Translations under genes and position numbers: made by a program
DNA from: Macrotis lagotis
Lineage: Eukaryota; Chordata; Mammalia; Peramelemorphia; Peramelidae
NCBI RefSeq assembly: GCF_037893015.1
Contig: NC_133658.1
Span: forward strand, 19,030,583 to 19,094,582
Direction of reading: 5' to 3'
Length of the DNA stretch: 64,000 bases
Shown: positions 36,300 through 46,800 of the stretch, piece after piece
Numbering within the stretch: the stretch's first letter is position 1
How the letters are laid out: each line of letters opens with the position of its first letter
Notes under the pieces: generated by a model
The model's input: the letters and a program-made list of their open reading frames with translations, nothing else
The model's database searches: none
Told to the model about the DNA's origin: nothing

Positions 36300-37255
36300 T
36301 ACTTACCAGTTCAGGGACCATCATCAAATCTGGTTTTGCATTGAATCTACTCCCCCAGCTCCAGTCTCAGCCCCACAGTTTGGATATTACCATTCCCCCT
36401 TATGTGTACACTTTCTCCCCCCACCCTTACAATGGGAACTCCTTGAGAGCAAGGGCTATCTTTGTATAGCCTTCAGTAAGCAAGGTTCTTGTACAAAATA
36501 TGGCCCATTGCAAAATCTTTAAAAACTGCATTTTTTTTCTTTTGCTCACTACCCAAGGAGTGAAGCTCAAATCAGATCCTATGAAATTGAGAGGGAAGGG
36601 AAATGGCCGAGTCCCTTACCCCTTGTGTTCCTCACACCTCTAAGAATTGATAATGAATTTGAGGGAGTTATGGTTTGAATGGGTTGCAGAGTGAACTTGG
36701 AGTCAAGAAAAACGGTTCAAATTCTGCTTCCGACACTTGCTGGCTTTGTGAGTTAAATGAGTCATTTAAATCTTGGTAAATAAATGAATGAAAACATGCA
36801 TGCATGCACACATGAATAAATGAATGACTGAATATAAAAATTGTTAAGTTTTCACTATGTGCAAATACTGGGCTAAGTTTGAGATATAAATAGAAATACA
36901 AGATAATCCTTTTTTCTCAAAAAGGAAAAGACAACCCAAATAGGTTCTTTGGGTGACTCCAAGAATGTACAATTAATAACCATGCTCCCAATTTGCAATT
37001 GGGAAGGAGTTGTCACACTATGTATTTCTAGTTAAAATCTGAGCCAAAATAACTCATGGCCTAGAAGACACAGAATGCAAAACCCAGACTCAGAAAAAAT
37101 TGACTATGGATGCTGACTCTGACACTTGGATGTCACTTCATTTCCCTGTGACTCAGTTGTCTCATCCAAAACTTGTGAGTAAGAAAGCACCTACCTTGAA
37201 TGGTCGATATTATCAAATGAGATCCTGTATGTAAAGGATGGTGCTACTCATACTA
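36300..37255. other. Intergenic, nothing recognised
   Basis: Includes a weak MIR-like stretch at 37080-37240. Open frames lack support. Confidence 0.4.
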
Positions 37256-37257
37256 AA

Positions 37258-37510
37258 TAGGGCAACTAGGTGGTGCAATGGAGAGAGTATCAGACCTAGA
37301 GTCAAGAAGTCTCATCTCTCTGAATTCAAATTTTAACTTCAATGCTTATTAGCTGTGTGACCCTAGACAAGTCACTTCACCTTGTTTACCTCAGTTTCCT
37401 TATCTGTATAAAGAGCTGGAGAAAGAAATGGCAACCCCCCCAACAATTCCACTATTTTTATGAAGAAAATATCAAATGGGGTCATAAAGAATTAGATATA
37501 ACTGAAAACA
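37258..37510 (+). repeat. CORE-SINE, near full length
   Basis: 'agggcaactaggtggtgcaa' head, 'gctgtgtgaccctagacaag' core, and 'atcaaatggggtcataaaga' tail. Confidence 0.82.
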
Positions 37511-38059
37511 GTGCATTAGAAGCATATATTTATTTTTGTTATTATCAAAATGATTGTTTTTATTGAACTGAGAGTTAATCCAACCAATGGAGAATTTACA
37601 TGGAATTCAGAACTCTATACTTATGAATAAGACATTGCTGTCATGGTGGTGGTGGCAGCAGTGGTTTTTGAGTATCAAATGTCATCTTTATGGGAACTAT
37701 AAAATGTCTAAGTAAAATGACATAATTCCTGCCATCCAGGAGTATATGGTCTTATAAAGAGGATTAGGGATACCCATGCATAAAATCAGATGGAAAGGAA
37801 TAAGAATATTAAGAGATCCATTCAGACAAAGGTTCATAAGAAATATAAGAGGGAGGGGTGACTTTCTTGGTTGTAGGAATGGGCTGTGGCTGTCATTGTG
37901 AAAAAAAACAAGGAAAAGGCCAAGGAAGTTTAAAAGAACAAAGATTATTTTCGTTTTAATTATCAAAATTTTTTCCCCTTCCCATTTCCTGTACCTGGGG
38001 GAAAAGGAAAGAAAGAAAAGAAAATTCATGCAAGAAATAAACAGTCTCAAAAGACTGTG

Positions 38060-38740
38060 GAGCCATGCATACCTTTTGACTTACTGGAACCATTATTAAA
38101 TCTATATCTAAAAAGAGATGAAAAAAAGGAGAAAGATCTATATGAATAAAATTAATTATAGCAGCTCTTTTCTGATGGAAGGGAATTGTAGGTTCAGAGA
38201 AGGCCCATCAGTTGGAGAATGACTGAACAAATTGGGTTATGCAATTGTGATGGAATACTATTGTGCTATAAGAAATGATGAATAGGATGCACCCAGAAAA
38301 ACACCATAAAGAGTTGCGTGAGCTGAAGCAAAGTGTAATGCACTGTTTACAAAATGGCAGCAATCTAATACGATGATTAGCTACAAGTGACTTGGCTATT
38401 CTCAGCAAAGAAAAATGATCCAGGACAAATCTGAAACCACATGATGAAGAATCCTATTCATCCCCAGAAAAAAAACCGAGGGTGTCAGAATTCAGATTGA
38501 AGCATACTTGTTTTTAACTTTCCTTTTTCTTGAGGGTTTTCCTTTGGTCTTTGCTTTCTTTTACAACATGATTAATATGGAAATAAGTTTTGCATGACTG
38601 CCCACGTATAACCTTTGTTGAATTGCTTATCCTCTCAATGAGAGGTATAAGTAGATGAGAAGGGAGAGAATTTGGAACTCAAAGTTTTAAAAACAAGTGC
38701 TAAAAATTGTTTTCACAAAAAAGAATATTTTATAATGGGA
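38060..38740 (+). mobile_element. L1 3' end, 5'-truncated
   Basis: 'ccatgcataccttttgactt', 'tatagcagctcttttctgat', 'ggagaatgactgaacaaatt', 'gtgatggaatactattgtgc' and the terminal 'gagaatttggaactcaaagt' follow the marsupial L1 3' region to its end near 38740. Confidence 0.82.
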
Positions 38741-38999
38741 AAATAATTATTTTGACAAAGAAGTTGGTAGAATATATTTTAATAATCCTATTTTACCTCC
38801 TTGACTTTAATCTTAAACCTATTATTTCACTTTCTTTCTGTATCTTTAGTGATTAAAGATAACAATGTTTCTTTAACTTTAGTAAGTTTGGATTATATCT
38901 GAATACAAATTCACTAGAATTGGATCTGAGAAAAAAGCAAAAATTACAAAAAAAACCCAAAACAAATAATCAATCAAATAATATTATTTCTGCCTTTGG

Positions 39000-39640
39000 T
39001 CATGGAATCAAATAGGGAGTGAAAGACAATGATGAGTCTATAGTGACAGAGAATTTGAACCTAGTTGAATTTGGAGACTTTAGAAATAGGGAATTTGAGA
39101 TGAAATAGGGAATGGGAGATGAAAAACTCTGTTTTGTGAATATGAGGTACCATTGGGGCTTACATTGGGTAAGTAGATGTGGGTCTAATGGGTCATGGAG
39201 GACTGAGGGATAAGTCATCTGTGTAGAGATGAAATTTCAACACAGGGAAGCTGAAGATAGTAATGAGAGAGAATATTGGGAGGAAAGGAAAAAAAAGACA
39301 CAGGGCAGAGTCTTAGGGGACATTCCACCCTAGAGAATGGGAGCAGAAAATTTCACCATTACAGGAAGAAGAGGAAAAATGTCAAAGGAGGTAAAAGAGA
39401 GATTGACCAAGAATTAAGAGATGAATACAACTGAGAAATCAAGTCAGTAGACACTTTCCAGAAAGATGGAGATGGTTGCTCAATGATGAAGAAAATTCAA
39501 GGAGGATGAAATCTGAGAAAAGATCATTGGCTTCTTCACTTAGCTCACTGGTGATGTTGGGAGAGACCTATTTGAGCAGAATCATGTGGACAGAAAACCA
39601 TTTGCAAAGGGTAGAATGGTGAGAAAACAGAAGGTGTCTA
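39000..39640 (+). repeat. Ancient interspersed repeat, central to 3' portion
   Basis: 'gaaaaactctgttttgtgaa', 'agtcttaggggacattccac' and 'cttcttcacttagctcactggtgatg' resemble a mammal-wide repeat whose name I do not recall. Confidence 0.4.
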
Positions 39641-40204
39641 CTTTTTTTAAGAAGTCGAAGGGGGAAGATAGAGGATGGCAGCACTGTGGGACTACAATAT
39701 AAGGAGAAGAGTGTCCTTGAATTTGTTTGTTTTCATTGGAGAGACCTGAACTTGGTTTTGTTGAAAAGAAGGAACTAATTAGAAGGGGGGGGGACTAGAG
39801 ATTAGAAAGATGTGGGGGGAAATTGTTCCTAAAATTGTTCATAACACTTTGGCTGGATCTTTTCTTTACACATAATTTGTTCTCTATAATTATGGAAATT
39901 TGGGCTCTTGGCTTCTCTTCAATAATTACTACCATCACTTTCACCCTACCTCCAACCCTCAAGTTCATTGGGAGAAGAGTCTGATTCATATTTCTTCCTA
40001 TATCCATAGTATCTGGTCCAATGCCTAACAGAGCAACAATGTTTAATATGTTTTTGTGGGTTGTACGAGTGAATGGGATTATTAATGGCATGAAGTCATA
40101 GAGGGAATAGAAGAGAATTGAGTCAAGAAAATAAAAGTACAGTTTTATCTTGACAAGGAGACAGAATACTTCCTACATTGAAAATGGAAGAAATAGTGGC
40201 AAAA

Positions 40205-40770
40205 AAAATCAGAAGGTGAAGGAATGTCCATCTATTTGGGAATGGCTAAACAAATTATGGTAGAAGAATATTATGAAATATTATTGATCTATAAGAAACC
40301 ATAAATGGTTGGACTCCAGAGAATCATGGAATGAATTACAGGACCTTATGCTGAGTGAAGGGAGCAGAACCAAGAAAACTGTGCACATTAACAACAGCAT
40401 TGTGAGATAATAAACTTGGATGGAAGCAGCTGCTCTCAGCAGTTCAGAGGTCTAGGACTGGCTATATTAGACTGGCTATAGACAATGTTATGCCCATCTA
40501 GAGGAAGGAAAACAAAAACAACCAAAAAACTTTCAGAATCTTATGCACACTTTATAAAAATTATCTCTTATGGATCTCTTTCCCTTCATCCTAATTGCTC
40601 ATACTGAAAATGAGTAATCTGTAAGCATGTTTATCAAAAATACGTATGTACAATGCTCATCTGGCTGCCACTGAGAGAGGGGGGTGGGAAGGGAAGGTGG
40701 AAGGAAGTTTTGTAATTTAACAATATACATGTGAATATGGCTGAAAAAATAAATAAATAAAAAGAAAAAT
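40205..40770 (+). mobile_element. L1 3' end with A-rich tail
   Basis: 'tttgggaatggctaaacaaa', 'ttatgctgagtgaagggagc' and the A-rich end 'aaaaaataaataaataaaaa' at 40744-40763. Its 5' part extends beyond the breakpoint seen in 7199-7653. Confidence 0.8.
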
Positions 40771-40939
40771 GGAATAAGACAGAGAGTATATGGATAAATT
40801 CAGGAATATTAAGAATAGAAAGGCAGGAATTTGTGTGAGCATATATTTAATGAATTATTAGGCAAAGTCATTTACTAGAAGGAATGGGATGGACCTGAAA
40901 GAGAGGAGTTTCAGATTTTTAATTAGATTAATAATAGTA

Positions 40940-41180
40940 AAAGAAAAAGAAAAATGTATTTCAGTCTGTGTTCCTATACCTTTAGCTCTGTCTCTGGTGG
41001 ATCACATTCTTTATGATAAGCCCATCACAAAAGTTACTTCCAGATTTTTCCACTAATGCAGTTGCTGATTGTAATTCCCTCTATCCATACCTCCCCACTC
41101 TCCTTTCATTCTGTCCCTCTTCTAAAATGCGTTATAGGGTAGCTAAGTGTGGACTGATCACTGGCCCTGAAAACTAAGGT
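40940..41180 (-). mobile_element. Fragment of the ORF1-only element (3' region)
   Basis: 'aaaatgtatttcagtctgtg' to 'ctaaaatgcgttatagggta' matches 28378-28590 and 8955-9150, and ends in the first bases of module C. Confidence 0.75.
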
Positions 41181-41399
41181 TAATATTTATATTACCTTAA
41201 GAAAAGATGAATAAGAATAAGAATAACAAACAATCATATTGAGCTTTAAGGTTTGTAAACCATAGATAAGGAATTATGGGAAATTCAGTTAGAATAACAA
41301 TGAAGAATACAGCTATAAATGGATAAGTATCATTCTGCAGTGGAAAAACAACGATATAGTCATATCATGTAAGTGTAATATCAATTATTATTAGAGAAA

Positions 41400-42000
41400 T
41401 ATTCTATTGCTTTTAGCATGCTTCTATTAAACTCTTCTATGGACCAGACACAGTGCTAGACTCTAGGGCTACAAAGATTACAAAAAAATATGGTTCCTAC
41501 CTCCAGAGAGTTTACATTCTATAAAACAATATAGATAGAGACTATGGGATACAAAATATATTCAAAGTCATTTAAGAACTGGAGGGATTGCCAAAAGTCT
41601 TGTGGACGAAAGTGGCCCTTGAGCTGAATGAAAGATTCTAAGCAGAGTTTAGGACAAAAAGGCAGATAGGTAAAGAATTCAGCCTGTGTCTCTTGTACAG
41701 AAGTGGTAGACATAACATCAAACACAGAAAATATGATGTAGAGCAACTTGGTTGAAATCTAGAGAGAGTTAGGAAGCAAAATATGAGAAGATGGTATAAT
41801 TCCAGCTTCTTTCAAAAACATGTTTTACAATTGTGGGCATTTTGGTTTCAACTGAATTCAATAATCATTGAATAATTAATATGCATAAAGTCCTGACCTA
41901 GTTATTAAGGCAAACACAAGCATGGATAAATTGGGATCCTTGAAGTCTAATGTGGATAATAAGATACATAATGTTTAGAATCTGCTATTAAACCTAAAAG
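41400..42000 (+). repeat. Ancient interspersed repeat, first part
   Basis: 'gaccagacacagtgctagac', 'gagagtttacattctataaa' and 'gcccttgagctgaatgaaag'. Continues after the SINE at 42010-42160. Confidence 0.45.
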
Positions 42001-42009
42001 TGATAAAGG

Positions 42010-42160
42010 TGGGGCAGCTAGGAGGCACAGTGGATAGAACACCAGCCCTAGAGTCAGAAGGACCTGAAATCAAATTCAGACTCAGATACTTATTACCTAG
42101 CTGTGTGACTTTGGACAAGGCACTTAAGTCCATTGTCTTGCAAAAACTAAAAAAAAGAAA
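42010..42160 (+). repeat. WSINE1-like SINE with 14-bp target-site duplication
   Basis: aaaagtgataaagg is perfect at 41996-42009 and 42161-42174. The A tail is 'aactaaaaaaaagaaaa'. Confidence 0.92.
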
Positions 42161-42299
42161 AAAAGTGATAAAGGCAAAATGATAGCATAAAATGCCCTCT
42201 GAAAGGCAACACCAAAAGAGTAAAAAAGTAGGTTTAGTCTCCAAAAGGTTAATCAGGTAAAGTTTCATTTGTGTATCATTGGAGTGGAGCTTTGAGGGA

Positions 42300-42660
42300 T
42301 GAACAACATTCCAACTGGTGAGATAGGAGGCAGAGAGAGGAAAGAGGCATTGATTCTTGTATAGGAAATGGGATGAACAAAGGCATTAATGCAGGAAGCC
42401 TTGCAACTTGTGCATGGAAGAGTAAACAGGATATTTGACTGAATTGTGGAGGAGAGTGTGATGAGATCAGTCCACCATGGTATGGTAATATCAGTTCACA
42501 GTTTGGAAAACCTTAAAGGTCAGGACTTTGGACTTTATTCAATCAACAATCAGGAACCATTGAAAGCTTTTGAGCAAAGGAATGCCCTAAGGTGATATTT
42601 GATTAGGAAAAATTATTCTTACAGTCACATGAATGATGGATTGGAGGGACCCTACACTAG
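42300..42660 (+). repeat. Ancient interspersed repeat, second part
   Basis: 'ggactttattcaatcaacaatcagg', 'gcttttgagcaaaggaatgc' and 'gaatgatggattggagggac' occur in the expected order of the same family as 41400-42000. Confidence 0.45.
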
Positions 42661-42679
42661 AGTCTGGGAGAGAATTAAG

Positions 42680-43733
42680 AAGCTATATCATAAGTCCATC
42701 GAGACTGACATTCAAAGCTTATATAACCTATTCCCCATCATCCCCAAAACACATACCTTCCCAGTCTTCTTACTACTTACATACCCCTCTACATTTTGTT
42801 CCATTCAGTGATACTGGCTTCCTGACTGTTCTGTGATTAATACTCTCCATCTTTGATCGACACAGGCTGTCCCTCATTCCTGAAACACTCTCCCTCCTCT
42901 ATTCCACCTCCAAGCTTCCTCCAAGTCCTGGTTAAAACCCTACAGGAAGCTTTGCCTCACCCCTTTTGAATCAGTATGAGACAAAGTCATTTACACTAAG
43001 GTAGGGAATGGGCCTGGAGTTAGGGGACTAAGAAAAGGGGGGATGCTTCAGATTATTAATAAGTTTAATAATAATAACAACAAATTGCATTTTCTACAGC
43101 ATATAGAGAAAAATGACGATTAAATCAATCTCTCTAGCATCCCCTCATCAGCTCAATAAGAGTTTGATAAATGAACCATTCTCTGGACTGGGTGCTGAGG
43201 ATATGAAGAAAAAGGAAAAAAGGAAAATATCTTATCCTCAGGGATCTGGCATCCTGCTTAAGAAATTTAGAAACTAAAGAGGGAGTGAGAGCTAATGCAT
43301 TAGATTTAAAGTGTGCAATGATTTCATATTTCCATTATCTCATTTACTCCTCAAATGATCCTGTTTGGTTGATGCTATGATTATTCCCATTTTAAAGATA
43401 AGAAACTGAGGTCAAAGTTGGTTAATTTACTTTTCACAGGATCACCCAGCTAGTTAGAGTCTGAGGTGGAAGGATGTGAACTCAGATTTTTCCTGTTCTT
43501 CCAAGTCCAATGGTTTGTCTTCTAGCATGTGATTTCAGAACTGTCCAGAACTAACCAGCAGGTGAATAACAAAAGGTAAAAGAAGGAGAAAAACATTTGG
43601 AAAGAATTCTGGGAAAGAAAGACTTCTGTTTGAGAGGATCTGGGAGTGGGTGGCACCCTAGTTTGACCTTGAAGGAAGGGATGAATGAGAACGAGAATTT
43701 GACCTTGTCCATAACTTGTCAACTAGTAGAAAG
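42680..43733. other. 3' flank of ADAMDEC1
   Basis: Between the stop codon and the repeats downstream I see an old MIR-like stretch (about 43310-43480, antisense) and no clear AATAAA on the minus strand until about 42539-42534, which lies inside a repeat. The true transcript end is undetermined. Confidence 0.4.
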
Positions 43734-43868
43734 TCAAAAGGAGAACAAAAGGCAAAAAAGGAGAACAAGAGGTGGTCTTAACTCTGTACGTGTTGCTGTG
43801 TTTCCTTCACACTGGGTCCCAGGCTTCCATTTGCACACCTGCGCATCACAACAAGGATTTGTGCATTC
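43734..43868 (-). CDS. ADAMDEC1: ADAMDEC1 terminal exon 13 with extended C-terminus
   Basis: The acceptor tttgtccaag is followed by 44 codons and [23 protein letters not shown] matches the truncated disintegrin of ADAMDEC1. After NTATRTE, where human ADAMDEC1 stops by my memory, the frame continues through [15 protein letters not shown]. No AATAAA was seen close downstream. A further intron (for example at the gtacag inside this exon) could remove the tail, so the start and first 30 codons are firm and the last part is provisional. Confidence 0.8.
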   Translation of the reverse strand, partial: ECTNPCCDAQVCKWKPGTQCEGNTATRTELRPPLVLLFCLLFSF

Positions 43869-46800
43869 CTTGGACAAACACATAAACACAACAGAAATTG
43901 GATTATTTCTCTTTTATCTCATTAGAACATTATTTTTTTTTCATCTTTTGGACATCTAAGCTTAGACAGTGAGACTGGACAAAAACTTCAGGGTCATCCA
44001 ATCTAATGCTATCAGAACAGAGAAGGAAACTGAGCGCCAGGGCAATTAACTGATCATATAGATAGTTGAGTATCAAGAGGGATTTGAACCTGGATCCTGG
44101 GGACCTTTTTCATACATCACTGAAAAAAAAATGAGACTGACATTCAGAAGTCCTCTTTTCATAATACTCATATATCTTCCTTGACTATATCTTTTACAAT
44201 AGGCCCCTTCCCTTCCTAGCTTTTCAGTCTTAGAATTTGCTCACTTCCATAAACTCTACTATTCCTCCTACATGATAATCCATTCCTCAACTCTTTATCT
44301 TTGAAGTGGCTATTTCCTAATGATCTCCCTTCTCATATCTGCCTGCTGGTTTCTCTGGATTTCCTCAACACATCTCAAATAAGATATTGGAAACCTCTTT
44401 TTCCATCTGCTCACTTCCCCTCACTTCTCAGTTCCATCCTCTCTCCTCCTCTACCATCTCTTCACCTTGGCTCCCCTCCTTTCTTCTTCCCTTTCTCCTG
44501 TCTCTTCACCTATACTACCCTCTGAGATCAGATTCCATTTACACTACTATATAGCTTATATGTATATAATTATGAATATATTTTCTCCCCTAATTGATAG
44601 CAAAAACACTGGTTTTGCCTTTCTTTTTATTCTCAGGTCTATATTATTATAATGAAATTCAATACCATTGTCTTTCCCAGTACAATTTTTAAGAACCAAA
44701 TTAGATTTAAGTAAAAATGGCAAATACCTTGAGTTTTCCACAATCGCAATCTTCACCTACTTCCTGGAGTTTATTCCCACAGACTGGATTGGTTATAATG
44801 TCTTCTGGGGCTGGCGCTTGGAGAAGACACAATGGTTTTCTTGTTAAGAGGTAATTTCGAAAACGTTGGAGGGAGTTTTGACTGAAGTCCTTTGGGAATT
44901 TAGAGCTGTGGATAAAGGATATAAAGAGAAGTTGCGTGGTGATCTAGGTTGTGTTTCACTTGGTCTCTTGATACAATAGATCAGCCATGATTAGCCTTGG
45001 AGAAGGGCGGCCTAGGAATGATGTTTGTGGGACAAGTGTTTGTGATGCTTAAAAGGACAAAATCCCCTTGGGATTTGTCCATATTAGTCAAGGTTGTAAT
45101 AAGAACCATACAAATACTAGAATGAGAGTCATCATCAATTTCTAGCTGGAAGAGGCATCATAAGCCTTCCAATTCAACACTCTTTGTCAAAAAGGAAACT
45201 GAAGTCCAAGAAGTTTAATTAATTTGCCCAAGGCTGTGGCAACTAGTAAGGCCAAAGGGAGAATCTGAACCCCAGTCTATGATTCCAGTCTATCCTCTCT
45301 CCATATTGCTGGGACCTGGGATTTCATAGGTATTACTTTGCATTCCATTATCAACCCAATCATTGAAACCTTCAAGAATCCAGGGACATCTCACAGGCAT
45401 GATAAGAAATCGGAGCAGGATTGGGGGTATTAAAAAGTAGTAACAGTGATAATGATAGTAGTTTACATTTACAGCCATTAACTTCTAAAAAGTAGTAACA
45501 GTGATAATGATAGTAGTTTACATTTACAGCCATTAACTTCTATTAGTACATGGAATTCCATTTTCTGCTTCCTTGACTTTGTGTAGACTGTCCCTCAGGT
45601 CTGGCATGCATTTCCTTCAATTTCTATTAGCTTCTATCAATTGAAGCCCCACCTTCTATAAATGGTCTGTCATGACCCCAACTAATCCAGAATATCCATA
45701 TTTTCCCCCTTAAAATACTCTTGCATATTTTTTTATATTAAATGATGGGCAGCATGGAGTAATGGCTAGAGTATTTGCTTCCAAGTCACAATTTCTTAAG
45801 GTTCCAGGTAATCCTTTAGAAATGTAAATGGTAGGGGAGGTGTCAATCTGCATCAGGGGAGTGAGTTTCATGGAATTTCCATAAACCAATGAAATCAAAA
45901 GTCAAAAATAAGATTAAAATGTATGGAGAACAATCTGCCTCCCTGCAGATATCTCCAGACTGAGATTCATTTTTCTGTCATTTTCTCCATGCTGTCCCAC
46001 TCCCATTTTATTAAATGGTTCCGAGTACCACATACCAGTCTATATTCTGAAGATAGAAATACAAAAATCCTTTGAAGGATTGAGTTATTTGAAGACTAGT
46101 ACAGTTTTAATTTTGTATTTCTATCTTCAGAATATAGACTGGTGTGTACTACTTAGGAACCATTCAATAAATAGTTTTATCATTAAATGATGAATGAATA
46201 GAAAGATGAATAAACAGATGAATAAATGAACTCTGAATCCTAGACTTAGAGCCTTAGGATGTGCAAGATCATCTAGGCTACCATCTAACCCCCATGGAGA
46301 GAAGAACAGCCTAGAACACAGAGATGTGTTCTCCAAACTGTCCACCTCATCAATGACTGACACATTTCTTTGGTCTCCTAGTCTCATTATCTTAGCCTGT
46401 GTCATTGAAACACTGTACACACATACATGCTTTCATACAATGTGCACACACATACATACACACACACACACTCATGCATACCCTCCATCACCTTCCTTTG
46501 CTGTTCTTTTTTTCTCTCCTTTGGTAGGTATTGAGGTAGACTTACCTCAAGTACTGGTTCATCACACAACTCCCAGAGGGGCATTGGGTGGAATAATGTA
46601 CATCATCCATTCCAAGGGCATGACCCAATTCATGAGACATCACTCCTACCAGTGACACACTATTTTTCCTATAAGCCTAGATAAAAAGAAGAAAAGTATT
46701 ACTTTTTCATTACCCAAGTTCATCCAGGGTGTTAGAAGAAAGTGGATCTGAACGTAGGTCTTCTAACTTAAACTTTCTACCCTAACAAGCAGTTCCTATT

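Noticed and set aside
35935..36327. 130-codon minus-strand frame with a Val-Cys run
   Set aside because: Translation of a CA/TG microsatellite inside an old repeat.
39000..39640. Endogenous retrovirus LTR or internal region
   Set aside because: No TG...CA ends, primer-binding site or gag/pol motif seen; it fits an old dispersed repeat better.
43597..43959. 120-codon plus-strand frame
   Set aside because: It is the antisense shadow of ADAMDEC1 exon 13 and its flank.
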